Source of the DNA: Cladorhizidae sp. MBARI D1340-BT2
Taxonomy: Eukaryota > Porifera > Demospongiae > Poecilosclerida > Cladorhizidae
Direction of reading: 5' to 3'
Length of the DNA: 64,000 nt
Assembly: GCA_028752905.1 (NCBI GenBank)
Contig: JAQNBH010000012.1
Coordinates: forward strand, 28,343,816-28,407,815
Shown here one piece after another: positions 1 through 10,203 of the stretch; position 1 is the first letter of the stretch, and the number at the start of each line of letters is the position of its first letter. A program made the position numbers and the translations under genes. Below the pieces are notes generated by a model, which made no database searches, was not told the origin of the DNA, and worked only from the letters and a program-made list of their open reading frames with translations.

Positions 1-1560
1 ACCTGATGCTGCCAATCGTTCTTCCAAACAGTTAGTACTGGTGAAGTCCAACGACTCACTGATGGTCAGAGGATCACCGCTTTGGTGAGGATCTAAATCT
101 CCTCCCACAAAGCCTCTCTTCATGCTGGAGTAATGTATTCAGGTATGGTACTAATCATACACAGGGACAGAAACACCAGTATAAATGGCATGTGATAGAA
201 TACTGACCTTCCCAGGTTGCGTACTTAACACTTGTCATCTCCCCTCCAGCACCCCATCCAGCTGCTGCTTCTGTTCAGCAGTGTGCATTCACCCAGCCTC
301 CGAGTCTGGAGCCTTCTCATCATCGTCATTCTTGCCTTTCTCGACAATGTGAACAGCTAGCACCTGAACATCTGGAGTTTTCCAGTGCTTCACATATTCA
401 CATGTATGATTCGACATCAACATCATCATTCAGGAATGGCAACTTCACCTGATGACCTCGTAAGGCCCATGCCATGCTGCATAAAGCTTGTTGTATTCAT
501 CAGGGAACAGCACCAATGCCATGTCTCCTTTCTTGAAGGCTATTTGTTTGGCATTTCAACCGTTCTGACAGTTTCATTTTCTGCTTCACTTGTCTTTCAC
601 TCTCACCAGCAGCTTCTGCCATATCTCTCAGATAATCACCAAGATCCTGGAACCACTTCAAACACCGACTGTTGTTTGTCCTCCGAGGTCAGCCGGGCAG
701 ACTTTGCCACAACCATAGGACACCTGATATATCATCCATACAACAGTTGAAATGGAGTGAACTCAGTAGCTGGTGTGGAATGTCCATATAGGCAAATAAT
801 AAGTAAGGAAAATAATCGTTCCACATTTTTTTAACGGTCTCTACCATCCTCAGCATGGACTTCAGTGTTCTATGCCAACACTCAAGCATTCCATCCATCT
901 GTGTGTGGTAGGGTGATGTCCATATCTGATGCACGCCCAGTTTGGCACACAACTGTTTCGTAAGTTTAGGAGTGAAGACCATGTCCAGTCTGGTGAACAT
1001 GTTGACCATCACAGTAACAACTTTTTGGCATCCATGCTCCCAAGTAGGAGAGCTTCGAAGTATATTGAAGCAAGTTCATGGAGTAAAAAAATATTTATGC
1101 CCTCTCTTACTACTTGGTAAATGACCCGCAATGTCAAATACAACACAATAGAACTCAGTTCCATTAACTGGCCATGGCATCAATGGCACTTGGCTACCAG
1201 TCTTCTTCCCAGCTCGCTGGCACTCTGAACATGAAATACAGAATTTACGGACATCATTACCTAACTACTCAGGGCATGTAAAATGCCTCTTCATCGGATG
1301 CCATTTTCCAGGCTCCAAGATGTCCAGCCATAGGTTGAGTATGGGCCATCTTCACTGCATGCATCTGCACATCTAGATCAAGGCAAGATGATTCGTGTCA
1401 CATCTCCCCCAGCACATTTCTCTTGATGCACAAGTAAACCTTCTTGCCAGCTGTATCTTCTCTCACTGGAGTCAGCCCAGTATACCGTTCATCCATCAGA
1501 GTCTCATCAGACTTCTGTTCTCCAGTTAGCTGTCAATATCAATCCTGTTGGAAAGATGCA
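1..1560 (-). pseudogene. Decayed Ty3/gypsy pol fragment (integrase)
   Basis: Reading the minus strand from about 1560 down to 690 gives a broken gypsy integrase. A zinc-binding-like part comes first, with an H..P.AGHLG stretch near 1330 and paired cysteines near 1230. The core part follows at 689-1012, with recognisable pieces such as LCAKLGVHQIWTSPYHTQMD and LLFAYMDIPHQ. Several frameshifts and stops interrupt it. Below 690 only scattered weak similarity to the rest of a polyprotein is visible, and the fragment may run off the left edge of the window. It is inactive. The family is clear (Ty3/gypsy integrase) but the exact lineage is not. Confidence 0.75.
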
Positions 1561-1748
1561 CTCTTGACACAATATTATGTTGAACTTGTAATGTAGACTG
1601 ATGCATTATTAGTGTTAGTTTTGATATATCTTTGATGTCTTCAGGTTATAAGTAAATAGCACCAATGTTTGGATAGCAGATTAAACTCTTCTTATATAGT
1701 TGGTTTATCTTTAGATTGATTCTAACTAACATGTAGTTTATAGTTGAG

Positions 1749-2260
1749 TTGCTCAAGGAAAATATCACAGAAGTCAATTACAAACTTGTGGGGAGGCACT
1801 CATTCAAAATAATTCCTTGGTCTTGTCCACATGATGTATTGGGGAAAATAACTACTCGGTCAATAGGTGGAGCTGAGTATTTCCTGACATTTATTGATGA
1901 CAAAACATGTTGTGTGTGGGTCAACCCACTGAAGCACAAGGATGAGGTTTTTTATTTTTTTCTGGAATGGAAAGATCGAATTGAGAAAGCAAGTAGCTGC
2001 AAGTTGAAAGCTCTCTGCACAGATAATGGTGGTGAATATAGATCGACAAAGTTTGAGGATTTCCTGAAATATGAAGGAATAGACGATGAACACACAGTGC
2101 CAAACACCAGAGCAAAATGGTGTTGCTGAAATGGCTAAACAGAACTCTCAATGAGGCTGTGCATTCAACATTGATTGACGCAAAACGTTTTGGGCTGAAG
2201 CTGTCCAAATCTGCCCCTGAAACATGCGTATATATATTCCAGAGACTTGTAAGTATTCGA
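1749..2260 (+). pseudogene. Ty1/copia integrase core fragment
   Basis: The plus strand encodes a piece of a copia-type integrase. It has GGAEYFLTFIDD (first catalytic Asp region), then KHKDEVFYFFLEWK, then LCTDNGGEYRS (second catalytic Asp region). A frameshift near 2113 moves the rest into the frame starting at 2117, where WLNRTLNEAVHSTLIDAK matches the region around the catalytic Glu. The copia-specific spacing and the DNGGEY motif separate it from the neighbouring gypsy remnants. No gag, protease or reverse transcriptase is visible nearby, and no LTRs were found. It is a dead fragment. Confidence 0.8.
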
Positions 2261-2261
2261 A

Positions 2262-2829
2262 ATATTTCAATAGATGTCCAAATACTAAAAGAAAATTAAA
2301 ATGTTTGGAGTGGCAAATGGTCTAAATATTTCACTGGGAGTCCAAATGTTTCAGTCATTTGTGAACCCTCTAGGTAAAAAAAAATCTGAAATATTAATGA
2401 GTGGGAGTACAATAATTATGATAACAAGCAAATTATCCATACATGAAATTAGAGTATTGAAATGTTCTTGTTCATCACATATATAAAGACTTTTTTCATA
2501 TTTTTTGGTATGGCTCAGACTTCACTTGAATGTCTGAAAAGACGAACTCTGAAGTGATGGGTGTGGTTTCCATGAAGGGTGTGTGTTCGGTGCAAACCTA
2601 TACGGCAAAAGCTCCTCCGGCTATGATGTATATATGTAAGTGTGTGCTGAGTTGATGTTTGCTATAATGCATAGATTCATGCAAGCACTTATCACTGACC
2701 ATATTATGATGCACATAAATACTTTTCATTCTCTTCTATATTCCCTTATCCCATGCGATTGGTGTCACATTCCTGTCATATGTACTGAGCTGCGAGGCTG
2801 ACGCATGCTGCATGCATATCTCGTGTGAA
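2262..2829. other. AT-rich stretch without recognised gene
   Basis: Only short open frames without family resemblance are present. The stretch lies between the copia remnant and the last recognisable aminopeptidase exon. No further M1 exon could be recognised here. Confidence 0.5.
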
Positions 2830-3025
2830 TGGCATCTGTGGAGTGCATGGCAGTGAGCACTTGACACACATAAAGTGCACCATTGCTGACCAGGGCAAAG
2901 GCATCGCTCTGCAGGCCAAGCCTGTCCTGAGGCGAGAGAGAGACCATCCTTCAAGACAGGGAGGAGAGGAGAGAACAGCTGGGAGGAGTAGGACACACGA
3001 TAGAGCCCTGGCGACCAGGGTTCAC
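2830..3025 (-). CDS. M1 aminopeptidase exon (C-terminal domain), frameshifted
   Basis: The minus strand after a CAG acceptor at 3026-3028 encodes M1 (puromycin-sensitive aminopeptidase-like) sequence: VNPGRQG, then LYRVSYSSQLFSPLLPVL, then SPQDRLGLQSDAFALVSNG. These three pieces lie in different frames. One indel falls near 3008, and a second falls in the AG/CT dinucleotide run at about 2933-2943. Joining to the preceding exon (3120-3253) is in phase for VNPG. The 3' limit is uncertain: a possible donor is at 2890, but similarity seems to continue to about 2830. The indels mean either a pseudogene or uncorrected sequence errors. The family role is removal of N-terminal residues from peptides by a zinc-dependent enzyme. 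Confidence 0.75.
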
Positions 3026-3119
3026 CTGCAACCATGGGGCAATGTGAATATGCAAATAATAAATTAGCAAATCCAGTTTATGCTGATAGCTTGGCATATG
3101 CGCATATACACACCCTTAC

Positions 3120-3253
3120 CAGTAAGTAATCCTCTGGCCCCACTCCTTCCATAGTCACTGTCGCTGTCATTCCTTCCAAAACAAACTTCATAGCCCCAGG
3201 GTTGCTCTTGGTTGCTATGGTAATAGGAACCTTCCAACACATGGAACCAAAAT
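3120..3253 (-). CDS. M1 aminopeptidase exon (ERAP1-C-like region)
   Basis: The minus strand reads DFGSMCWKVPITIATKSNPG and ends EDYLL at a GTAAGG donor (3111-3119). The pattern W-x-V-P-I-x(4)-S-x-P is typical of the segment just after the catalytic domain of M1 aminopeptidases. Two acceptors are possible, CCAG before 3253 or GCAG before 3268. The exon ends in phase 0 and runs directly into the VNPG start of the exon at 3025. It belongs to the same gene as the exons at 14.3, 15.1 and 17.2 kb. A short linking exon between this one and 14256-14365 was not recognised. Confidence 0.8.
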
Positions 3254-3299
3254 CTGGAATGAAAGATACTGCATGTGAAATCAATTAACACATGTTGCC

Positions 3300-4080
3300 A
3301 AATATATTTAAAAAAAATTACCCAATGAGAAAACACAAAGGACACTTTACCTGATATTTCCTTGAGCTGAGAACTCCTTACCTAATGTGATGGTCCCTTA
3401 TGTGATGGTCCATTATGTGGTGATCCTTTACCTGTTTGAGTAATATGATGTAATGAGCAGTAAATTAAAATACTTGGTGAAAATCAGCATGGACTCTAAA
3501 ACACAATGTACCTATATAGAGTGGGTAGCAGGAGTATAGATCACACACTGGTTTATTCTTTATCTTGCACACAGCAAATTCATCTACTTCACCTTACAAC
3601 GTTAACCCCTTCCTGTCTGTCTTAATTACTTAATCCATAGACTTCATGCATCATCATTTAACCAATAAACGACCTTCCTTTAACCAATGTTAACCCATAC
3701 AGTACTTCTATTCATTAACCCCTTCCTGTCCTAATGATTTAAACCAAGACCTTGCATTATTGCTTCCTGACCATTCTGTATGCTTATTAACTCCTCCCAT
3801 CTTACCCCTATATTACCTGCCTTTATTAACCCATCCTTGTTCTATTTGACCCATTCAGTACCTCTGATATTACCATCAGCACAAAACGTCTTGTAGGAGA
3901 GTGAGCACTCGTTTGTTCCCATCCTGCATCGCAACCACAAAATATCAGGTGACCAAAAAATGACACAGCAACACACATCCTGAGGCTATGTCACTCACAA
4001 ACATCCCAAGATCCAATCAGTGCATATGCACACACATACTGCAAACATTATTACAATAACCTTCTCAATAATCAACTTGA
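3300..4080. other. Intronic or intergenic AT-rich DNA
   Basis: No coding similarity is seen. The stretch contains irregular short repeats such as ttaacccattc and cttcctgtc. It lies in the putative aminopeptidase intron, just left of the 35-36 bp tandem array. Confidence 0.4.
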
Positions 4081-4084
4081 AATA

Positions 4085-4892
4085 GTATTATATGCTGTTT
4101 TATCATCCTGTCAAAAAAGAAAAAAATAATTTACTAATGAATACCCACAAACATTTACATGATACTTTACCGATACTTTACCAATGAATACCAAAAACAT
4201 TTACATGACCCTTTACGAATAAATATCACAACATTTACATGACCCTTTACCAATGATTACCACAAACATTTACATGATCCTTTACCAATGAATTACCGAA
4301 AAACATTTACATGATCCTTTGCAATGAATACCACAAACATTTACATGACCCTTTACCAATGAACACCACAAACATTTACATGATCCTTTGCCAATGAATA
4401 CCACAAACATTTACATGACCAATGAACACCACAAACATTTACATGATCCTTTACCAATGAATACCACAAACATTTACATGACCCTTTACCAATGAATAAC
4501 ACAAACATTTATATGACCCTTTACCAATGAATACCACAAACATTTACATGACCCTTTACCAATGAATACCACAAAGACTTACATGACCCTTTACCAATGA
4601 ATACCACAAACATTTACATGACCCTTTATCAATGAATAACCAAAGAATCCCACAAACATTTACATGATCCTTTACCAATGAATAGCACAAACATTTACAC
4701 GACCCTTTACACGACCCTTTACCAATGAATACCACACACATTTACATGACCCATTACCAATGAATACCACAAACATTTAAATGACCCTTTACCACAAACA
4801 TTTACATGACTTTACCAATGAACACCACAAACATTTACATGACCATGTTCCAATGAATACCACAAACATTTACATGACCCTTTACCAATGAA
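4085..4892. repeat. Tandem array, about 35-36 bp unit
   Basis: The unit contains CACAAACATTTACATGACCC followed by tttaccaatgaatac. It repeats more than 20 times with point changes and occasional half units. Small open frames in the array (for example on the minus strand at 4556-4741) are by-products of the repeat. Confidence 0.9.
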
Positions 4893-4899
4893 TTAAATT

Positions 4900-4994
4900 A
4901 AGATTAAAATTTATCTTCAGATTAATTAAAAATCTATCTTTAGATACATATTATGTTCTTAAAATCATATTCTTAAAATCTATTTTCAGATTAA
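4900..4994. repeat. Short repeat block, left flank of the TTAA composite element
   Basis: Irregular repeats of a motif like cttaaaatttatctttagat occur here and again at 14018-14120. The composite transposon therefore inserted inside this repeat. The last four bases (4991-4994) are TTAA, the presumed target site. Confidence 0.7.
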
Positions 4995-5169
4995 GGGGGT
5001 CCACTACTAAAAAAATAAATCATTTTTTCCCTTCTTCCCCCCCCAAATAATTACGATGACAGTAGATGCAAGATGCTGCCTTCCAAATTGGAGAAGATTT
5101 GGATGCTCCATTCTGGACTTATACTAACTTTAGTACTCCCTTCTCCGTTCAAAGATTTGAATTCACGAG

Positions 5170-5367
5170 TAGTGAAGTATATACAAACATCTATGCGTAT
5201 TAACATTATTATGTACGACCCCTTACCCGTTTGTTGACCCCTTACCCGTTTGTCGTCCCATTACCTAACGCATGCGCACACACACATCTGTCACTTGTCC
5301 TATTCATTGAAAGCTACTTTATATCCTTGCTGATCCAATGATCAAATGTGTAATGCACTATCCTCTA
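5170..5367 (+). repeat. 5' LTR of gypsy element
   Basis: The LTR runs from TAGTGAAG to CCTCTA. Compared with the 3' LTR it carries an extra partial copy of the cccttacccgtttg motif and lacks the nine bases atgcattgc after CACTTGTCC. Confidence 0.93.
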
Positions 5368-5383
5368 TGCATGGACAAGTGAC
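5367..5383 (+). promoter_or_regulatory. Candidate primer-binding site (self-priming type)
   Basis: The sequence at the LTR border, ATGCATGGACAAGTGAC, is the exact 17-nt reverse complement of GTCACTTGTCCATGCAT inside the 3' LTR. No ordinary tRNA 3'-end complement is obvious at this position. Self-priming by a cut 5' transcript end is known for Tf1/sushi-type elements. Applying that here is an inference. Confidence 0.55.
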
Positions 5384-5451
5384 CGAATAGCATCTGGTAG
5401 TCTTCCTGCGATCACCTACAAAGAGTCTGCATACCGATCGGAGACTCCTGG

Positions 5452-6855
5452 GTGCTACTCCATTTGACGCCCACCCACCTCGTGGCCATCCACTGCCCAT
5501 TCCCAGGATGCGAATATACCATCGCCAAAGGCACTGATCCTGGCATTGCCCCGGTACTCCTGTCAACCCACGCCCTGATCCACCGAAACACCAGACGAAA
5601 CACCAGAGCCAAACCCGCCCCAGTGAAAAGACCGGAAGTCTCCTCTGGTGGGACGACAGAGGCCTGGATATACTTCCTCCAACACTGGAGGTCGTATGTT
5701 CAGGCCGTCCAACTGTCTGGCACGGACATACCAGTGCAATTGCTGGAGTGTTGCGACACGAAACTCAGGCGTGACGTCACGAGAAACTCGATCGGTCCTC
5801 TACCCATCGAAGGGTCGACGGAGGAAGCACTCCTCGCTGCCATCAAGTCCCTAGCTGTCAGATCAGAGAACCCGAAGGTGGCCAGGGTAGCCCTCTCCCG
5901 AATGACCCAGGACCGTACAGAGCCCATCCGCGCCTTCGCAGCATGCCTCAGAGGACAGGCCGAAGTCTGCCGGTTCCTTAAGAAGTGCCCAAACTGCGAC
6001 GGCATGACAAACCAGGGGGAGGAGCGAGTGGCCGACCAGCTCTGCATAGGCCTGGCGGATGCGGAGATCCAAGAGGATCTCCTTAAGCATCCGGACCAGG
6101 ACCTCTCGGTGGAGGACACCATCAAATTCATCGAGGTGCGGGCTGCAGGAAAGCATTCGGCCCTGTCCATCTCAACCCCGACCTCCTCCAGCGCCATCTC
6201 CCAATACGAAGACGAGGACACATCAGCCGTTGCCAGCTCATACAAGAAGCTGCAACGCCAAAACCCTCAACCGCCTAGAGGCACCCGCCCTCGACACCGC
6301 CACGCCCCAACTCAACAGAGGTTAACCAACACAACCCCGGCACCGAGAAACATCCAACCCAGAGGCAACACCCCACAGAGCAGACCCCCAACCAACCGAG
6401 GCATATGTGCCTACTGTGGGCAGCAGGGACACGGAGAGCAAGAGAGGACGGCCCACCGATGCATCCATTGCCCCGCCTTTGGCACAACATGCTCGGCATG
6501 CGGCAGACAACACCACCTCCCACACATCTGCTGGCAGCAAGCGGAAAACGAATCTAGCGTCTCCGAGCAAGTCCTGGGGATGCACGAATGCACCGTACAG
6601 CATCAAACCTGGAACAGAACCTCCGAGACGTGGACACAGAGACGCTCCCCACCCCAAACTAACATCTCAGTCACCAGTGAGCATCCCCCGACCTCAACCA
6701 GTGAATGCCCCAGTGAGCATCCCCATAAGCATACCCCAGCAAAACCCGGCACCCACACCTGCCCGCCCCTGCTCGTGCCCCAAGAGAGCCGCTCCACCAC
6801 CCTGACCTACCAGCTTGCCATACCCGGCCAGAGAGGCCAATCGGGGGCTGCTTGA
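5452..6855 (+). CDS. gag: Gag of gypsy element (C2H2 finger and Cys-rich region)
   Basis: The 467-residue open frame starts 85 bases after the 5' LTR. The N-terminus holds a C2H2-like finger (C15, C20, H40, H44). A capsid-like segment follows at about 60-260, rich in charged and hydrophobic residues (for example RMTQDRTEPIRAFAACLRGQ). A Cys/His cluster at about 318-360 has CAYCGQQGH and later CSACGRQHHLPHIC pieces, suggesting nucleic-acid binding. The tail is Pro/Thr/Ser-rich low-complexity sequence. No retropepsin D-T/S-G motif is visible in the tail or in the overlapping frames, so protease seems deleted or too diverged to see. It would form the particle core in the cytoplasm. Confidence 0.88.
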   Translation: MLLHLTPTHLVAIHCPFPGCEYTIAKGTDPGIAPVLLSTHALIHRNTRRNTRAKPAPVKRPEVSSGGTTEAWIYFLQHWRSYVQAVQLSGTDIPVQLLECCDTKLRRDVTRNSIGPLPIEGSTEEALLAAIKSLAVRSENPKVARVALSRMTQDRTEPIRAFAACLRGQAEVCRFLKKCPNCDGMTNQGEERVADQLCIGLADAEIQEDLLKHPDQDLSVEDTIKFIEVRAAGKHSALSISTPTSSSAISQYEDEDTSAVASSYKKLQRQNPQPPRGTRPRHRHAPTQQRLTNTTPAPRNIQPRGNTPQSRPPTNRGICAYCGQQGHGEQERTAHRCIHCPAFGTTCSACGRQHHLPHICWQQAENESSVSEQVLGMHECTVQHQTWNRTSETWTQRRSPPQTNISVTSEHPPTSTSECPSEHPHKHTPAKPGTHTCPPLLVPQESRSTTLTYQLAIPGQRGQSGAA

Positions 6856-7102
6856 ACGCCACTTGCTGCAGACATACGCAGCAAGTGCGTTCAATGTGTG
6901 CGAGAAACAGCCCCTGCCAATGATGGCCGGACCACCCCTGTCCCTCAGTATCGACCCTGCTGCCATTCCCAAACCTTGCCACACGCCCATCAGCATCCCC
7001 ATCAACTGGCAAGATGAGGTAAAGGCAGGCCTGGACAGGGACGTTCGCCTCGGCGTGCTGGAACAGGTCCCCTTGGGTACCCCCAGACACTTGGTGCCAT
7101 AG
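6815..7102 (+). pseudogene. N-terminal part of gypsy reverse transcriptase, cut off by frameshift
   Basis: This frame carries the segment that precedes the reverse transcriptase fingers (CHTPISIPINWQDEVKAGLD, then RLGVLEQVPLGTP) and then stops. The continuation DTWCHRM plus the motif around KKNGSLRRTINFQQLN lies in the other frame that leads into the long pol frame. The switch falls in a C-run near 7080. Nothing marks it as a programmed slippage site, so a disabling indel or a sequence error is more likely. Confidence 0.75.
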
Positions 7103-7103
7103 A

Positions 7104-9971
7104 ATGGTCATCTGCACCAAGAAGAACGGGTCCCTGAGGAGGACCATCAACTTCCAGCAACTGAACCAGCACGCCACCAGGGAGACCCATCACTGCCAGT
7201 CACCCTTCCACCAGGCGCGGGCCGTTCCAGGTAACACCAAAAAGACAATCTTCGATGCCTGGACCGGCTACCACTCTGTCGCCCTGACAGAGTCGGACCG
7301 CCACTACACCACCTTTATCACCCCTTGGGGCAGGTATCGCTACCGTTCCGCCCCACAGGGGTACATCGCATCTGGGGATGCATACACGGCACGTTATGAT
7401 GCCATTGTCTCGCATGTCACTTGCAAAACAAAGTGCATCGATGACGCCCTGCTATGGTCCCCAGACCTGGAAACAGCATACCATCAGGCCACCCAATGGC
7501 TCGACCTCTGCTCACGGAACGGCATCACCTTGAACCCGCGCAAATTCCGCTTGGCACAGGATGAAGTGGAGTTTGCCGGGTTCGATATAACCCTGACAGA
7601 CGTCCGACCCAGCAAGAAGTACCTCGCCGCCATCAGAGACTTCCCACAACCACTCGGCATAACAGACGTACGCGCCTGGTTCGGACTCGATAACCAGGTC
7701 GCGTATGCCTTCTCCATGGCCCCGGTGATGCAACCCTTCAGAGACCTCCTCAGCCCGTCACAACCATTCACCTGGACGGACAGCCTACAGCAAGCCTTCG
7801 ATGCGTCGAAGCTGGACATCTGCCGACGCATCGAAGAAGGCGTACGGATATACGACAACGACCGACCCACCTGCCTGGTGACAGACTGGAGCAAGGACGG
7901 GATAGGGTTCGGGCTGTTCTCACGCTACGCCCCCATCGAGGGGGAGGCCCTCGCCGTCGTGGATGCCCTAGAGAAAGCCCGCCACTTTGTCGTCGGGTGC
8001 AGCGACCTCCAGATCGCAGTGGACCACAAGCCACTGCTCAAAGTATTTGGAGATCGCTCGCTCGAGGACATCCACAACACCCCCCTCCGGAATCTGAAGG
8101 AGAAGACACTCCAATTCAGATTCCGGATGGTATACATCCCCGGAGTTCGCAATCACACCAGCGACGCCCTATCCCGCCACCCATCCGGCGATCGTTCACC
8201 CGCCCGACTCCACCTGCAGGACGATACTCACACAACCATCAACACGTGCATTCCAACAAACAGGATCGCCTGCATTGCCAATGACCCCGAAGGACTGGCC
8301 ACAGCACTAACTGCGGCCATCCACGACACCCCGATCACCTGGGAGGACATCCAGGTCGCCACAGCGGACGATGCCAGCCTCCAGCAACTCTCAGATTTGA
8401 TCGAGGGGGGACCACCAGAGGCCAGACACCACATGCCAGCAGCCATCCGAGAATACCACCCCTACATCGACTCCCTCTCCACCTTGGACGGCGTCATATG
8501 CCGAGGCGAAAGGATAGTGATCCCTACTGCCCTTCGCACCACCTGCCTCCAAGCACTCCACGCCGCACATCAAGGCACCAGTGGGATGACCGCCCGGGCC
8601 CAAGCATCCATCTTCTGGCCCGGCATGACCAAGGATATCGGACTCACCAGAACCCAGTGCGCCATCTGTAACGGCAATGCGCCGTCACAGCCAGCCATGC
8701 CATCCACGACGCCAGCTGACCCGGAGTACCCCTTCCAGCACATATGCGCCGACTTTTTCCACCATGGAGGATTGGCGTATCTTGTGCTGGTCGACCGGTA
8801 CTCCAACTGGCCAATTGTTACCACATCCAAGAATGGGGCCGATGGACTCATCCGCACCTTACGCGAAACCTTCTCCACATACGGCATCCCCGACAGCCTC
8901 ACTTCTGACGGCGGCCCCGAGTTTGCTGCCCACTCCACCCGAGACTTCCTCCTGTCCTGGAGCGTACACCACCGCATCTCCGCCGCATACAACCCACACA
9001 GCAACTGCCGCGCGGAGATCGTGGTGAAAACCATGAAGCGCTTGATATCTGGCAACACTGGCATCGATGGAGAACTCTCCAACAAGTTCCACCGCGCGTT
9101 ACTGCAGTATCGCAATGGCCCCAACCCCGAAACAGGCATGTCCCCTGCGAATTGCCTGTTCGGAAGATCCACCAAAGACCTCATACCTGGCATACCCAGC
9201 AAGTACCGCCCACATCAGGACTGGTCAGACCGCCTGGACCTCCGGGAGCGCGCCCTCTCCAAGCGCAGAGTCACTGGTCGTGCCAGATGGGACGAGCATT
9301 CCCAAGGCCTGTCTCCACTTCGTTGCAGCGACGCGGTCATGATACAAAATCAGACTGGCCGCCACCCGACGAAGTGGGATAAATCTGGCACGGTGGTAGA
9401 GGTACTACAGTACCACCAGTACTCGGTGCGAACGGATGGCTCTGGGCGGCTGACCACACGGAATCGTCGTTTCCTTTGGAAGTACGACCCATTCCTGACA
9501 TCCCAAAAAACCCACACCATCACGCCCCAACCTGCATATACGCCACCTGCCATCGGCCCAGCCACGATCGCCCCAGCTCCACCGACGACCACACCAACCC
9601 CCCCGCCCAACAGACCACCCACACCGGCACCGACTGTGAACCAGAGCTCCCAGCCCACACCGGCACCCCCCAACAACCCAGCTCCATCACCACGACACCC
9701 AGACATCCACACGGCTCCTGCACAGATCAAGATCCTTCCCCAGTCAGCGACACCCAGCCCACTACCGACAACGCCGAAAACATATACGTCCGTGGCCAAG
9801 ACACCATCCCGAGCATCGCGCCTCCCACAGATCAAGCTGCCATTAAGGAGCCCACTCCTGCCCACATCAAAGAATACCCCTCCCGTGGCCCAGTCCAAAC
9901 TACCACCAACCCCACCACTACCCCGCTGCAGCCTACGAGGACCGAAACCGGTGGACCGGTACGGGTACTAA
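7104..9971 (+). CDS. pol: Pol of gypsy element: reverse transcriptase, RNase H, integrase
   Basis: The 955-residue frame is uninterrupted. Reverse transcriptase motifs are KKNGSLRRTINFQQLN near the start, TIFDAWTGYHSVAL (first catalytic Asp) and KCIDDALLW (catalytic Asp pair, about residue 110; C replaces the usual Y). RNase H lies at about 255-330 (LVTDWSKDGIGFG, then EGEALAVVDAL). Integrase has the zinc-binding H-x3-H and C-x2-C near 485-530, then core residues in CADFF, SDGGPEF and RAEIVVK (about 548, 601 and 636). A proline/threonine-rich tail occupies about 800-955. The true start lies upstream in the frame broken near 7080. The order RT-RH-IN is standard Ty3/gypsy. Confidence 0.93.
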   Translation: MVICTKKNGSLRRTINFQQLNQHATRETHHCQSPFHQARAVPGNTKKTIFDAWTGYHSVALTESDRHYTTFITPWGRYRYRSAPQGYIASGDAYTARYDAIVSHVTCKTKCIDDALLWSPDLETAYHQATQWLDLCSRNGITLNPRKFRLAQDEVEFAGFDITLTDVRPSKKYLAAIRDFPQPLGITDVRAWFGLDNQVAYAFSMAPVMQPFRDLLSPSQPFTWTDSLQQAFDASKLDICRRIEEGVRIYDNDRPTCLVTDWSKDGIGFGLFSRYAPIEGEALAVVDALEKARHFVVGCSDLQIAVDHKPLLKVFGDRSLEDIHNTPLRNLKEKTLQFRFRMVYIPGVRNHTSDALSRHPSGDRSPARLHLQDDTHTTINTCIPTNRIACIANDPEGLATALTAAIHDTPITWEDIQVATADDASLQQLSDLIEGGPPEARHHMPAAIREYHPYIDSLSTLDGVICRGERIVIPTALRTTCLQALHAAHQGTSGMTARAQASIFWPGMTKDIGLTRTQCAICNGNAPSQPAMPSTTPADPEYPFQHICADFFHHGGLAYLVLVDRYSNWPIVTTSKNGADGLIRTLRETFSTYGIPDSLTSDGGPEFAAHSTRDFLLSWSVHHRISAAYNPHSNCRAEIVVKTMKRLISGNTGIDGELSNKFHRALLQYRNGPNPETGMSPANCLFGRSTKDLIPGIPSKYRPHQDWSDRLDLRERALSKRRVTGRARWDEHSQGLSPLRCSDAVMIQNQTGRHPTKWDKSGTVVEVLQYHQYSVRTDGSGRLTTRNRRFLWKYDPFLTSQKTHTITPQPAYTPPAIGPATIAPAPPTTTPTPPPNRPPTPAPTVNQSSQPTPAPPNNPAPSPRHPDIHTAPAQIKILPQSATPSPLPTTPKTYTSVAKTPSRASRLPQIKLPLRSPLLPTSKNTPPVAQSKLPPTPPLPRCSLRGPKPVDRYGY

Positions 9972-10000
9972 CAATCCTAAATCAGTAGCCCTCCAGCCTA

Positions 10001-10012
10001 CTTGGGGGGAGG
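10001..10012 (+). promoter_or_regulatory. Polypurine tract
   Basis: A G-rich tract (ggggggagg) sits immediately before the first base of the 3' LTR. This is the expected primer position for plus-strand synthesis. Confidence 0.8.
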
Positions 10013-10203
10013 TAGTGAAGTATATACAAACATCTATGCGTATTAACATTATTATGTAGGACCCCTTACCCGTTTTTTGGTCCCCTTACCTAACGCATGT
10101 GCACACACACACATCTGTCACTTGTCCATGCATTGCTATTCATTGAAAGCTACTTTATATCCTTGCTGATCTAATTATCAAATGTGTAACGCACTATCCT
10201 CTA
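10013..10203 (+). repeat. 3' LTR of gypsy element
   Basis: This 191-bp copy contains GTCACTTGTCCATGCAT, the 17-nt complement of the candidate primer-binding site. It ends at CTCTA, directly before the second ACGAG target copy. Confidence 0.93.

Larger units (their letters stand above)
5170..10203 (+). mobile_element. Near-complete Ty3/gypsy LTR retrotransposon
   Basis: The element is bounded by two LTRs (198 and 191 bp) beginning TAGTGAAGTATATAC and ending TATCCTCTA, so the termini are TAG...CTA. The 5-bp target duplication ACGAG is at 5165-5169 and 10204-10208. Gag and pol lie on the plus strand between the LTRs. A purine tract precedes the 3' LTR. The body is clearly more GC- and C-rich than the surrounding AT-rich DNA. 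It interrupts copy 1 of the TTAA element. Copy 2 near 13290 lacks the insertion and is a paralogous empty site. Defects are a frameshift near 7080, no visible protease, and a 9-bp difference between the LTRs. Confidence 0.95.

Noticed and set aside
7060..7110. Programmed frameshift between the two reverse transcriptase frames
   Set aside because: The shift falls inside the conserved reverse transcriptase start rather than between gag and pol, and no slippery sequence with downstream structure is evident. An indel is simpler.
7300..9900. Many antisense and alternate-frame open readings inside gag-pol
   Set aside because: They are shadows caused by the high GC content of the retroelement. The plus-strand frames carry all the recognised motifs.
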